DNA of 64,000 nucleotides. Source: an uncultured Opitutia bacterium. Its GTDB lineage: Bacteria > Verrucomicrobiota > Verrucomicrobiia > Opitutales > Opitutaceae. Made by a program: the position numbers and the translations under genes. Under the pieces are notes generated by a model. The model saw only the letters and a program-made list of their open reading frames with translations, ran no database searches and had not been told where the DNA came from. This document shows, piece after piece, positions 25,900 to 34,424 of this stretch. The stretch covers positions 1 to 64,000 of the forward strand of contig CAIONS010000065.1 in the NCBI GenBank assembly GCA_903859715.1, given 5' to 3'. Position 1 is the first letter of the stretch; each line of letters starts with the position of its first letter.

Positions 25900-28800
25900 A
25901 TGCCCACTGTCGCGTCCCGCCTGTCCTCTCAACTGAAACGCCGGCTGCTGACGACCATCCTGGAGAGTCGTCAGGGCGATCTGCGGGAGGAAAACCTCAA
26001 CCGCCAGGGCAAGGGGCACTTTCATGTGTCCGGCCGCGGCCACGAGGCCCTCGCGGCCGTGAGCGTGCAGTTGCAGCCCGACGATTACATCGTGCCCTAC
26101 TACCGCGACCGCGGCCTTGTGCTGGGCCGTGGCGTGACCACGCGGCAGCTCGCGCTCGACTACATGGCCAAGCGCGAGTCGTCGTCGCGCGGCCGGCAGA
26201 TGCCGTCGCACTACAGCTATCGCGAACAGAACATCTGGAGCGTGCCGACGCCGACCGCCGCGCAACTGCTCCCGGCCTGCGGCATGGCGTGGGGCATGCA
26301 GCTCGACGGAAAGAAGAGCCTGGTCGTCACGACCGTGGGCGACGCCGCGACACGGCAGGGTGATTTCTACGAGGCGGTGTGCTTCGCGCAGGAGCGCAAG
26401 CTGCCGATGCTGTTCATCGTCGAGGACAACGGCTTTGGCATCAGCACGCCGACGGCCCGGACGACACCGCGGGCGCTCGCCGTGCTGAACGAGGAGCAAT
26501 GGCGCGCGGTGGACGGCTGGGATGTCGAGGCGGTGTATGCCGCCGCCGAGACCGCCGCGGCGGAAATCCGCGCCGGCAAGGGCCCGGTGCTGCTCTGGGC
26601 CCGGATGGAGCGGCTCTCAAGCCACACGAGTTCGGACGACCAGGCGATTTACCGGAGCAAGGACGAACTGGCCACGCTGGCGGAACGCGACCCGCTGATG
26701 ACGCTGAAGGCACAGCTGATCGCCGAGGGCGAGCTGACCGAGGCGGAGTTTGATCAACTGGAAAAGGACCTGAAGGAACGCATCCGGCTCGATTACGCCG
26801 AGGCGGAAAAAGCAGAGAATCCGGTGGCCAACGAACTGGAGCCCAACGTTTCGTCGCAACCCGCCGCGCTCGACGAGCAGGTGCTCAAGCCCGGCAGCTA
26901 CCGGATGGGCGATGTGATCAACCTCACGCTGCGCGCCGGGCTCGATGCCGACCCGGGCCGGCTGATCTTCGGCGAGGACGTCGAGGATCCCAAGGGCGGG
27001 GTGTTCCGGCTCACGCAGAAACTCTCCACGGATTTTCCGGAGCAGGTTTTCAACTCACCGCTGGCGGAGAGCACGATTCTTGGCGTGGCGTGCGGGCTGG
27101 CGAGCTACGGCAAGCGGCCGGTGTTCGAGATGCAGTTCATCGATTTCATTTATCCAGGCTGGAACCAGCTCGTGACGAACCTCGCGACGCTGCGCTGGCG
27201 CACCTACGGCCGCTGGTCGTGTCCGGTGGTCATCTATGCGCCGTACGGTGCGTACCTGCCGGGTGGATCGCTCTGGCATTCGCAGGCCAACGAGGCGGCC
27301 ATCGCGCATTTTCCGGGGCTCAACGTCGTCATTCCCAGCACGCCCGAAGATGCGGCGGGGTTGTTGTGGACGGCGATGCACACGGAGGACCCGGTGATTT
27401 TCCTCGCGCCGAAACATCTGCTCTGGGCCGAGCGCCGGATCGCCGAGCCCGCGATGGCAGTGCCGATCGGGCATGCGCGCCTCCGGCAGGAAGGCAACGA
27501 CGTCACACTGCTCGCGTGGGGCAACACGATGGAAAAAGCCCTGGAGGCGGTTGCCGCGATCGGGGACGGGGTCAGCATCGAGCTGATCGACCTGCGTTCG
27601 ATCGTGCCGTGGGACCACGAGATGATCGAGGAGTCGGTGCGCAAGACCGGCCGGCTCGTCGTGGTGCAGGAGGACACGGAGAACTGCTCCGTCGGCCAGA
27701 TGATCATTTCCCACATGGCGGGCCGGCCCGACGTCTGGAGCCGGATGGTGGCGCCGCCGGTGCTCGTTTCGAAGGGCAACGTCATGATCGGCTACAACCC
27801 GATCTACGAATACGCCGCGCTGCCCGACACCCCGCGCATCATCGATGCGCTGCGCCGCGTGGTGGCGACCTCGGTGGAGCGCGGGAGCTATGCCGCATCG
27901 TCCGTGGCTCCATTCGCGCCCGCGCCGCTGGTGGCATCCGTTTCTGCTTCCGACCCGGCGCATGCACCGGTAAACAGCGTCGTGCCTGGAACCAGCGACA
28001 TCATTGTGAAAGTCCCCATCATGGGCGAAGGCCTGCGCTCGGCGCGGGTGGTCGCGCTGCACAAGCAGGCCGGCGACAAGGTCAGTCACGACGACGTGCT
28101 GTGCGAAGTCGAGACGGACAAGGCGGTCTACCCGATCGAGGCGTCGTTCAGCGGCACGTTCAAGACGTGGAAGATCAAGGCCGATGACACGGTGGAGATC
28201 GGGCAGGAGATCGCGGTCGTCGCCGGCGATGCGGCAAGTGTCGCTACGATGGCGGCGCCGGTCGTGCCGCCGGCCCATCCGAGCCTGCAGCAGCTTCAAG
28301 GCAACCGGAGCGAATCAACCGGCGGTCAGCCAGCGTCCGCGCCCGGGCTGGCGGGTGAGCGCCGCGATCCGGCGCTGCCGGCGGCGATCACGCGCCGGCT
28401 CGACAGCGTGGTCCCTGCCAACATGGAGATGGATGTCCGCTATGGCGCACTGCGCGCGGCGCGCGAGCAGGCGAAAAAGGATCTCGGCAAGGCGGCACCC
28501 TCGCCGTCGGCGATGATGGGTTGGTGCGTGGTCCGTGCGATGGAGAAGCACGCGGGTTTCCGGCGGATTGTCACCAAGGACGGCACGATCCTGGAACAGA
28601 AGGACTTTGAGCTGGGCATCGCCGTGGCATTGGAAGGCGACCGGCTCGGCACGGCGGTCGTCCGCCGGAGCAACCGGCTCGGCTGGGCGGAATTTGTGAC
28701 CGCCTACACCGCGGCGGTGGATTCCACGCGCACGGGAAAAATCGAGGACGTGCAGGCGCCGCTGAACCTGACGAGCCTGGGGGCCTTCGGCATTGAAAAG

Positions 28801-29010
28801 GCGTGGCCGATCGTGGTGCCGCCAGCGATGAGCACCCTGTTTGTCGGCACGGCGCACGAGCGCATGATCAACGACGGCGGGGTGGTTTATCCCGTGGAAG
28901 TCGTGACGCTCTCGATCACCTTCGACCACCGGGTGGTCAACGGCGTGGGTGCGGCGGCGTTCCTGCAGGAACTGAAGGCGCAGTTCGAGGGGTTCAAGCT
29001 GCCGGGTTGA
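25900..29010 (+). CDS. Fused 2-oxoacid dehydrogenase: E1-alpha, E1-beta, lipoyl, E2
   Basis: A 1036-residue single chain holding the catalytic parts of a branched-chain/pyruvate-type dehydrogenase complex. Residues 1-300: E1-alpha with the thiamine-diphosphate motif GDAATRQGDF...VEDNGFGIST. Residues 330-660: E1-beta (GEDVEDPKGGVFRLT, FNSPLAESTILG, GSLWHSQANEAAIAHFPG). Residues 700-775: lipoyl domain with target lysine K741 in CEVETDKAVYP. Residues 820-1036: E2 acyltransferase with the active-site segment FDHRVVNGVGAA. The canonical DHRxxDG motif has Asn1014 for Asp. No peripheral-subunit-binding domain is evident in the 775-820 linker, which is Ala/Pro/Gly-rich. No E3 gene is nearby. Substrate uncertain (pyruvate, branched-chain or acetoin-type). 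Confidence 0.9.
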   Translation: MPTVASRLSSQLKRRLLTTILESRQGDLREENLNRQGKGHFHVSGRGHEALAAVSVQLQPDDYIVPYYRDRGLVLGRGVTTRQLALDYMAKRESSSRGRQMPSHYSYREQNIWSVPTPTAAQLLPACGMAWGMQLDGKKSLVVTTVGDAATRQGDFYEAVCFAQERKLPMLFIVEDNGFGISTPTARTTPRALAVLNEEQWRAVDGWDVEAVYAAAETAAAEIRAGKGPVLLWARMERLSSHTSSDDQAIYRSKDELATLAERDPLMTLKAQLIAEGELTEAEFDQLEKDLKERIRLDYAEAEKAENPVANELEPNVSSQPAALDEQVLKPGSYRMGDVINLTLRAGLDADPGRLIFGEDVEDPKGGVFRLTQKLSTDFPEQVFNSPLAESTILGVACGLASYGKRPVFEMQFIDFIYPGWNQLVTNLATLRWRTYGRWSCPVVIYAPYGAYLPGGSLWHSQANEAAIAHFPGLNVVIPSTPEDAAGLLWTAMHTEDPVIFLAPKHLLWAERRIAEPAMAVPIGHARLRQEGNDVTLLAWGNTMEKALEAVAAIGDGVSIELIDLRSIVPWDHEMIEESVRKTGRLVVVQEDTENCSVGQMIISHMAGRPDVWSRMVAPPVLVSKGNVMIGYNPIYEYAALPDTPRIIDALRRVVATSVERGSYAASSVAPFAPAPLVASVSASDPAHAPVNSVVPGTSDIIVKVPIMGEGLRSARVVALHKQAGDKVSHDDVLCEVETDKAVYPIEASFSGTFKTWKIKADDTVEIGQEIAVVAGDAASVATMAAPVVPPAHPSLQQLQGNRSESTGGQPASAPGLAGERRDPALPAAITRRLDSVVPANMEMDVRYGALRAAREQAKKDLGKAAPSPSAMMGWCVVRAMEKHAGFRRIVTKDGTILEQKDFELGIAVALEGDRLGTAVVRRSNRLGWAEFVTAYTAAVDSTRTGKIEDVQAPLNLTSLGAFGIEKAWPIVVPPAMSTLFVGTAHERMINDGGVVYPVEVVTLSITFDHRVVNGVGAAAFLQELKAQFEGFKLPG

Positions 29011-29016
29011 AGGCGG

Positions 29017-29062
29017 GATCGCGGAAGCGCGGAGGGACGGAAGCGCGGAAGCGGAGGCGGGC
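29017..29062. repeat. Single-armed GCGGAAGC word run
   Basis: Four to five GCGGAAGC-like words beginning GATCGCGGAAGCGCGGAGGG, with no complementary arm. It lies between the stop codons of the convergent dehydrogenase and TPR genes. Confidence 0.6.
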
Positions 29063-29069
29063 GGGCAGA

Positions 29070-29831
29070 TTATAAATCCGCCAAGGCTTCGCGGGCGCGG
29101 CGGAAGGACTCGGTGTCGTATTTCTCCACCTGCGGCATGGCGAGTGCCTCCTCGAAAGTCCGGCGCGCGGCGTCGCGGCGGCCGTCGGCGAGCAGCGCGA
29201 AGCCCAGCTCCACGCGATGCGCGGGCCGGTGCGGGGAAATTTCCACAGCCCGCTGCAGTTGTCGCACGGCCTCGGCGGTCGAGGCCGGGGGCAGGCCGCC
29301 GTAAATCAGCCGCACGATCACGCGGGTGCCAAAGCCCAGGGATGCGACCTCATAATTCCAGCGGCCGAGCACGTGGTGGGCGTAATCATAATTGGGATCG
29401 AGCGCGAGGGCTTGCTCGGCGTAATCCTTCACGAGCCGCGAGTATTCGATCTTGGTGCGGGTGTCGCTGTAGAGGCCCAGCTTGCCGTAGCAGATGGCGA
29501 GGGAGAGGACATTGACGGCGTTCCGGGGCGCCAGATCGACAGCGCGTTTCGCGTAGGCCAACGCTTCGGTGCAGAGACGCTTCTTTTCCGCCACGTCGGC
29601 GATGTCGGCGGTGGAGTCGGAGTATTGACGCGAGATTTTCTGCAGGATCAGCGGGTCATTCGGGCGCGCGGTGTTAGCCTGCAAGAACAGCGTGAGCGCG
29701 GTCTTGGTGTCGAACCGGTCCTCGGCGGTGCGGGCCGACTGGAGTAGCGACGCCAGATCGGTGGCGTGCAGGGAGAAGACGCAGGCCAGTCCGACGACGA
29801 GAAGCAGGATTCGGCGGCGGCGGTGCATCAA
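29070..29831 (-). CDS. Exported TPR-repeat protein
   Basis: A 253-residue protein with a basic signal peptide (MMHRRRRILLLVVGLACVFS, cleavage near LHA-TD). The rest is a tetratricopeptide solenoid: repeated patterns such as ALAYAKRAVDLAPRNAVN, YAEQALALDPNYDYAHH and RQLQRAVEISPHRPAHRVEL spaced at about 34 residues. A hydrophobic stretch GTRVIVRLIYGG is typical of the RMD1-like TPR group. Probably a periplasmic scaffold; partner unknown. Transcribed alone. Confidence 0.8.
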   Translation of the reverse strand: MMHRRRRILLLVVGLACVFSLHATDLASLLQSARTAEDRFDTKTALTLFLQANTARPNDPLILQKISRQYSDSTADIADVAEKKRLCTEALAYAKRAVDLAPRNAVNVLSLAICYGKLGLYSDTRTKIEYSRLVKDYAEQALALDPNYDYAHHVLGRWNYEVASLGFGTRVIVRLIYGGLPPASTAEAVRQLQRAVEISPHRPAHRVELGFALLADGRRDAARRTFEEALAMPQVEKYDTESFRRAREALADL

Positions 29832-29900
29832 TCAGGCTACGCTTACGATGGGAGTATGGATGCCAAGTGGATGATCAGGCTTCAGGCGGGTCCATGCAGG

Positions 29901-30006
29901 TTTACCGCAAAGGGCGCCAAGATCGCGAAGGACGATGCTCGGATTTTGGGAGTGAAGCGTTCCTTGCTGATGGGCCTTCGTGATCTTGGCGGTCTTCGCG
30001 GTTTAA
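29901..30006. repeat. Inverted element, CGCAAAGGGCGCCAAG family
   Basis: TTTACCGCAAAGGGCGCCAA (29901) pairs with TTGGCGGTCTTCGCGGTTTAA (ending 30006); the ~32-base arms are runs of a CGCGAAGG-like word at 9-10 base spacing. It lies between the TPR gene and the CFA-family gene on the minus strand. Confidence 0.75.
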
Positions 30007-30025
30007 TCGATCGATTCACGCGGGC

Positions 30026-30050
30026 CCAGCCTCCTTACGTCGGCTGCTAC
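30026..30050. repeat. Half of a GTAGCAGCC-family palindrome
   Basis: CCAGCCTCCTTACGTCGGC plus TGCTAC matches the right arm of the elements at 25657 and 39518, but no left arm is present. Either a decayed copy or a solitary arm. Confidence 0.65.
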
Positions 30051-30070
30051 TGGCTGATGGGGATCTTCTC

Positions 30071-31081
30071 TCAGGGTTTGCGGAAGAGGTAGTGGCTCAC
30101 GAGCCACTCCTGGCCGCCGCGGTAGCCCCAGAGTTCGGCGCAGCTCATGTAGAAGACGCGCCAGTAGGCCCACCATTTCGTGGCCTGATCCCGACCGTAG
30201 GTGTCGATGAAGAGCGGGAAGATCTCTTCGTGGTGGGCGTCCATGTTTTTCAGCCAGTGCTCGGCCGTCCGCTGGTAATGGGTGCCGTCGACCTTCCAGT
30301 CGGAGACCAGCTGCAGGTCGCCCTGGAACTGCGGCAGCAGATCGTGAGCGGGCATCTGGCCGCCGGTGAAAAAGTAGCGGCTCATCCAGTCTCCGGGGCC
30401 CTGGGAGACAAAATGGTAGGAGAGCCGGTGGTGGGTGAAGATATGGACGAACAGCAGGCCGCCGGGCTTGAGCCAGCGGGCGATGTTCGCGAAGAGGCGC
30501 TCGTAGTTTTTCAGGTGCTCGAACATCTCGACCGAGACCACGCGGTCGAACTGGCCGGGGGAGATATCGAAGGTGTTGATGTCGCAGGTGAGGATCCGGA
30601 GGTTGGTGAGGCCGCGCTTGCGGGCCTCGGTGTCGATGTACTCTTTCTGCGTGCGGGAATTGGAGATGGCGGTGATCCGGGAATTCGGGAACCGCGCGGC
30701 ATTGTAGAGGGCGAGGGAACCCCAGCCGCAACCGAGCTCGAGGATATTCTGGCCGTCGGCGAGCTGGGCGCGCTCGGCGTACAGCGCGAGCATGAGCTCC
30801 TCGGCCTGATCGAGCGTCTCGGTGCCGGTGGGATAAAGGCAGCCGGAGTATTTCAGCCTTTCCCCCAGGCAGAACTGGTAGAACGGCGTGGGCACCTCGT
30901 AGTGCTGCTCGTTGGCCGCGCCGGTCTGCTCGGCGAGGGCGCGCGTCTTCAGGTCGGCGACATAAGCGGCGCGATCATACACCGCGGACTCGTCGCGGAT
31001 CCGCTGCGCGAGCAGGCGGCGGATGCCGAAACGGACGAGGCCGTCGGGCAGGAGATTTTTTTCAAGCAGGGAGTCGAGCAT
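30071..31081 (-). CDS. CFA-family SAM-dependent methyltransferase (short form)
   Basis: A 336-residue member of the cyclopropane-fatty-acid synthase family. The SAM loop is ILELGCGWGSLALYNAARFP; VVSVEMFEHLKNYE corresponds to the bicarbonate/active-site region, and GPGDWMSRYFFTGGQMP is typical of the short, coclaurine-methyltransferase-like branch. It lacks the extra N-terminal domain of E. coli Cfa and of its paralogue at 33129. It may methylate, rather than cyclopropanate, unsaturated acyl chains. Last gene of the lipid run, separated from DUF1295 by a palindromic element. Confidence 0.88.
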   Translation of the reverse strand: MLDSLLEKNLLPDGLVRFGIRRLLAQRIRDESAVYDRAAYVADLKTRALAEQTGAANEQHYEVPTPFYQFCLGERLKYSGCLYPTGTETLDQAEELMLALYAERAQLADGQNILELGCGWGSLALYNAARFPNSRITAISNSRTQKEYIDTEARKRGLTNLRILTCDINTFDISPGQFDRVVSVEMFEHLKNYERLFANIARWLKPGGLLFVHIFTHHRLSYHFVSQGPGDWMSRYFFTGGQMPAHDLLPQFQGDLQLVSDWKVDGTHYQRTAEHWLKNMDAHHEEIFPLFIDTYGRDQATKWWAYWRVFYMSCAELWGYRGGQEWLVSHYLFRKP

Positions 31082-31093
31082 GGGACTAGCGAA

Positions 31094-31186
31094 TCGTTCT
31101 CTTTCTTCTTAATCTTAATCTTTCTCTCGTCCGGACCGGCACAGGTACCCTGACGAACGAGAAAGAGAATGAGGAAAGGGAACGAG
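31094..31186. repeat. Inverted word-repeat, CGTTCTCTTTCTT family
   Basis: Pyrimidine-rich left arm CGTTCTCTTTCTTCTTAATC pairs with the purine-rich right arm GAAAGAGAATGAGGAAAGGG AACGAG, words repeating about every 6-8 bases; the loop has TCCGGACCGG. It lies between DUF1295 and the short CFA-family gene inside the presumed operon. Confidence 0.75.
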
Positions 31187-31191
31187 TGGGT

Positions 31192-31986
31192 TCAGACGGA
31201 TGGTTTGCGCGGGAACCAAGGAATAAACGCGCTCGTCGTCTGCTGGTAGCGCCTGTAGGCGTCGCCGCGGCTGCGAAGGCTTTGTTCCTCGGTCATGGGT
31301 ATGCCTGTTACGCGCAGCAGGAGAAAAAGGATGCTGGCGGGACCGATGACCGCGACCCAACCCCAGGGCGAACCGAGGGCGAACACGAAATAGGCGACCC
31401 AGATGAGCCATTCGAAAAAATAATTGGGATGCCGGCTGTAGCGCCACAGGCCGGCGTCGCAGACCCTGCCCCGGTTGGCTGGTCCGCGCTTGAAAGCGGC
31501 GAGCTGGGCGTCGGCGAGCGCCTCGCCGCTCAGCGCGATAAGCCAGAGGAGGACACCTGCGATTTCGAGCGGGTGCAGTTCCGGGGCGGGGTTGAGGGAG
31601 GCGAGCAGAAAGGCGGCGCCGAGCAGGACGACCGAGACGGCCTGCAGTTGGAAGAATCCGAACATCTTCGCGGCGAAGTTGGCCGCCCAGTCCTTCCGCA
31701 GCTGCTGGTAGCGGCCATCCTCGACCGGATGATGGCCGATCACGCGCACGGCGAGATGAGTACCGAGCCGCGCGCTCCAGAGCACGGCCATTGCGGCGAT
31801 GAGCGCACGGCGGATCGGCCATCCCGGCCCGGCCAGGGCGTAAAACGCGGCGAGCGCGCCGAAGGCATACGACCAGGCGATGTCGACGATGCCATAGTTG
31901 TCGATGCGGCGGGCGACGCCATAGAGCCCGGCAAAGGCCACGCAGAGCGCGGCGAGGGCCAGCAGGAAGAGCGACAGTGCGCTCAT
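31192..31986 (-). CDS. DUF1295 membrane protein (steroid-reductase/ICMT-like)
   Basis: A 264-residue integral membrane protein of the DUF1295 family, related to the steroid 5-alpha-reductase and isoprenylcysteine methyltransferase fold. About seven hydrophobic segments are visible; the hallmark C-terminal part is LWRYSRHPNYFFEWLIW, followed by GIPMTEEQSLRSRGDAYRRY. The reductase relatives use NADPH. In many bacteria DUF1295 genes neighbour CFA-synthase, DUF1365 and FAD-oxidoreductase genes, as here, suggesting a step in modified fatty-acid synthesis. It overlaps DUF2062 by four bases. Confidence 0.9.
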   Translation of the reverse strand: MSALSLFLLALAALCVAFAGLYGVARRIDNYGIVDIAWSYAFGALAAFYALAGPGWPIRRALIAAMAVLWSARLGTHLAVRVIGHHPVEDGRYQQLRKDWAANFAAKMFGFFQLQAVSVVLLGAAFLLASLNPAPELHPLEIAGVLLWLIALSGEALADAQLAAFKRGPANRGRVCDAGLWRYSRHPNYFFEWLIWVAYFVFALGSPWGWVAVIGPASILFLLLRVTGIPMTEEQSLRSRGDAYRRYQQTTSAFIPWFPRKPSV

Positions 31987-32564
31987 GGCGTGGGCGGGGG
32001 CGTTTCCTTCGCCACCTCGATCTCCGCCTTGCGCTTCAGGTAGGTGATTTCCCGGGTGATCGGCAGGGCGATGTAATAAACGGCCGTGATGTAGAAGGGC
32101 GTGAGCACGGCCCAGGCGACCACGGCATAGAGCACGCTCAGGCCGAACTGGTGGAAGAACAGCCCGGGATCGGTCCAGAGATGTTCACGCATATAACGGA
32201 TGCTGAAGTGAACATGCGGCGCGCCAAAGAGGGATTCGCCCAGGCGGATGCAGGCGAAGATCGCCGGGATGTGCGCGGGCCACAGCGCCTGGTTGACCAG
32301 CTGGACAAGGGGCTGGTTGAGCCGCAGGGCGATCGCCACGAGAAAGCACAGCAGGGTGGTGGTCCCAATGACGGGAAACAGGGCGAAGGCACTGCCGACC
32401 GCCAGGGTCAGCGCGATTTTCTCCGGCGTGATGCCCTGCGTCAGTTGGGCGATAATCGGGTCGCGCACACGCCGCTGCCACAATGTTCGCGGAGGGAGCG
32501 AGTCGGGACTGGGAGGCGCTTCGGACACAGGCGGAAAGCGATAAACGCGGCCCCGGCCGGGCAC
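31983..32564 (-). CDS. DUF2062 membrane protein
   Basis: A 193-residue membrane protein of the DUF2062 family. The family core is the glycine/proline-rich hydrophobic segment GITPEKIALTLAVGSAFALF followed by PVIGTTTLLCFLVAIALRLN. Two or three further hydrophobic segments follow. Biochemical function unknown. The start is taken as the GTG at 32564; no ATG is well placed. It is coupled to DUF1295 by an ATGA overlap and lies 16 bases after the small DUF1475-like gene. Confidence 0.8.
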   Translation of the reverse strand: MPGRGRVYRFPPVSEAPPSPDSLPPRTLWQRRVRDPIIAQLTQGITPEKIALTLAVGSAFALFPVIGTTTLLCFLVAIALRLNQPLVQLVNQALWPAHIPAIFACIRLGESLFGAPHVHFSIRYMREHLWTDPGLFFHQFGLSVLYAVVAWAVLTPFYITAVYYIALPITREITYLKRKAEIEVAKETPPPTP

Positions 32565-32580
32565 AAGCTGTGTTCATGGT

Positions 32581-32988
32581 TCAGCGACCCGTCAGGCCCA
32601 GCAGGGTGACGGCGAGGCCCACGGCGGCCAAGGTGAGTCCCAGTCCGCCGATGCCCAGGCGCCGCACGGTGAGTACGTCCGCGATGCGACCCTCGCGTGG
32701 AGTCCGGAAAAGTTCGGCGAGGCAGTAGAGCGACATGGCGACATTGCCGAGGAGCATGATGGCAAGGAACCACGCGATGCGGGCGGTCCACGAGGTCTGC
32801 TTGTAGCAGACCCAGACAAAGAACGTCGTGAAGCCCCAGTAGGCGTCGGCCAGCGTCGCGATGAACCAGGGATGCGTGAACACCTCGCGCGGAATGCCGA
32901 ACAGCGGACACTGCAGGCTCGCCCAGCTCGTGACCCAAAGCATCGAGAGCAGAATGGCGATGAACAGGCCGCGGAGGAAGGTGATCAT
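32581..32988 (-). CDS. Small membrane protein, DUF1475-like
   Basis: A 135-residue protein with four hydrophobic segments. The pattern SWASLQCPLFGIP, HPWFIATLADAYWGFTTFFVWV and the charged WTARIAWFLAIMLLGN resembles the DUF1475/DUF2834 groups of small membrane proteins often found in lipid-modification clusters. The assignment is by eye and tentative. Position in the run, 16 bases ahead of DUF2062, supports a shared role. Confidence 0.65.
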   Translation of the reverse strand: MITFLRGLFIAILLSMLWVTSWASLQCPLFGIPREVFTHPWFIATLADAYWGFTTFFVWVCYKQTSWTARIAWFLAIMLLGNVAMSLYCLAELFRTPREGRIADVLTVRRLGIGGLGLTLAAVGLAVTLLGLTGR

Positions 32989-32996
32989 GGCTGCTG

Positions 32997-33125
32997 AAGT
33001 CGAGAGGTCGAAAGGGCGAGGCGTCGAAAAGCTGTCGCAGAAGTAGGGAAGGCGAGCAGTCGAAGGGGCGGGGTCAGCGGCTGAAGTGTTTCTGGCTCAT
33101 CGACTGCTCGTCATTTCGACTTCTT
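32997..33125. repeat. Inverted word-repeat, AAGTCGAGAGGTCGAAAG family
   Basis: Repeated GTCGAAAGG/GGCGAGG words on the left (32997-33070) and their complement CATCGACTGCTCGTCATTTC GACTTC on the right (33099-33124). It separates the DUF1475-like gene from the longer CFA synthase gene. Confidence 0.7.
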
Positions 33126-33128
33126 GGC

Positions 33129-34424
33129 TCACAGCGCCAGATTGTTGGCGCGCGTGTGGAGGGTCTGGACGACCGAGATGTTGCGCATCGCGAAGGCGGC
33201 TTCGCAGTAGCCGAGATAGTAACTCCACTTGCGGATGAAACGGTCGTCGAAGCCGAGGGCGCGGACCTCGTCGAGCCGGGAGCGGAAGTTGTCATGCCAG
33301 GCCCGCAGGGTGGTCACGTAGTCGTGGCCGTAATCCTCGGCGCCGTGGAGCACGAAGCCGCCGGCGCGCGCGAGCTGGTCGTTGACGCGGTTGAGCGAGA
33401 GCAGGAGCGAGCCGGGGAAGACATGCTTCTGGATGAAATCGACGCCCTTCCGGAACTGGTCGTAGCGCGAGTCCGGGCACGTGATGAACTGCAGCGCAAG
33501 CAAGCCGTCGGGTTTCAGGACGCGGCCGAGGGTGGCACAGAATTCGGGCAAGTAACGATGACCGATGGCCTCCATCATCTCGATCGAGACGATTTTATCG
33601 TACTGGCCGGTGAGGTCGCGGTAGTCGCGGAGCTGCACGTCGACGCGGTCCGCGAGACCGGCGATGGCCACGCGCTGGCGGGCGAGGTCGAACTGCTGCT
33701 GGGAAATCGTGACCGTGGTGACGCGGCAGTCATACGTCCGGGCCGCATGGATCGACCATCCGCCCCAGCCGCTGCCGATCTCGAGGACGTGGTCGCTGGG
33801 CGCAAGCCGGAGCTTGCGGCAGAGCGCGTCGTTTTTCGCGCGCTGGGCTTCGGCGAGGGTGAGGCCCGGGGTTTGCCAGTGAGCGCCCGAGTACATCATC
33901 GACGGATCGAGGAAGAGGGCGAAGAAATCGTTGGAGAGGTCGTAGTGCTCGCGGATGTTGCGGCGGGCAGTGGTCCGGGAATTGGGCCGCAGCAGGTGGC
34001 CGACGCGGTTGGCGAAGCGGAGCAGGTTAAGCGCGAGGGACCGGGCCTGCTGCGAGCCAGAGAGCGTGGGCGCATGCTCGAGGTTGAGAATGAACCAGGC
34101 GACGACGGCCGCGATGTCGGGGGTTTCCCAATCGCCGTCGATGAATGCCTCGGCGAAACCGATGTCACCCGACCAGAAGCACTTTTTGAAAAAAGCCGGG
34201 CGGAGCACGCGGATGGAGGCGCGGGCCGGCAGGCCGAGCGGAAGGGACTCCTCCGCGGCGCGGGAACCGAACTCATGGACGAGGCCGCCGGGCAGCTCGA
34301 TGCGCAGATGGCCGCGCGGCATGGCGGCAAAAGCGCCCAGCACGGAGCGCTGTTCGAACGTGCCGCCGGGTGCGCGGGCGTAGTCGGCGACGATGGCGGG
34401 GGAGGGCGTGGAATTGGAGCTCAT
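33129..34424 (-). CDS. cfa: Cyclopropane-fatty-acyl-phospholipid synthase
   Basis: A 431-residue full-length cyclopropane synthase that adds a SAM methylene to cis double bonds of membrane phospholipids. The N-terminal lipid-binding domain includes SGDIGFAEAFIDGDWETPD; the catalytic half has REHYDLSNDFFALFLDPSMM, the SAM motif VLEIGSGWGGWSIHAAR, IVSIEMMEAIGHRY, and the C-terminal WHDNFRSRLDEVRALGFDDR. The frame is open further upstream to 34598, but the ATG at 34424 overlaps the DUF1365 stop (ATGA). The desaturase in the same run could provide the unsaturated acyl chains. Confidence 0.93.
   Translation of the reverse strand: MSSNSTPSPAIVADYARAPGGTFEQRSVLGAFAAMPRGHLRIELPGGLVHEFGSRAAEESLPLGLPARASIRVLRPAFFKKCFWSGDIGFAEAFIDGDWETPDIAAVVAWFILNLEHAPTLSGSQQARSLALNLLRFANRVGHLLRPNSRTTARRNIREHYDLSNDFFALFLDPSMMYSGAHWQTPGLTLAEAQRAKNDALCRKLRLAPSDHVLEIGSGWGGWSIHAARTYDCRVTTVTISQQQFDLARQRVAIAGLADRVDVQLRDYRDLTGQYDKIVSIEMMEAIGHRYLPEFCATLGRVLKPDGLLALQFITCPDSRYDQFRKGVDFIQKHVFPGSLLLSLNRVNDQLARAGGFVLHGAEDYGHDYVTTLRAWHDNFRSRLDEVRALGFDDRFIRKWSYYLGYCEAAFAMRNISVVQTLHTRANNLAL

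Noticed and set aside
29017-29062. Runs of short repeats considered as a CRISPR array.
   Set aside because: Words are 8-10 bases without unique spacers of constant size, and no cas genes are present.
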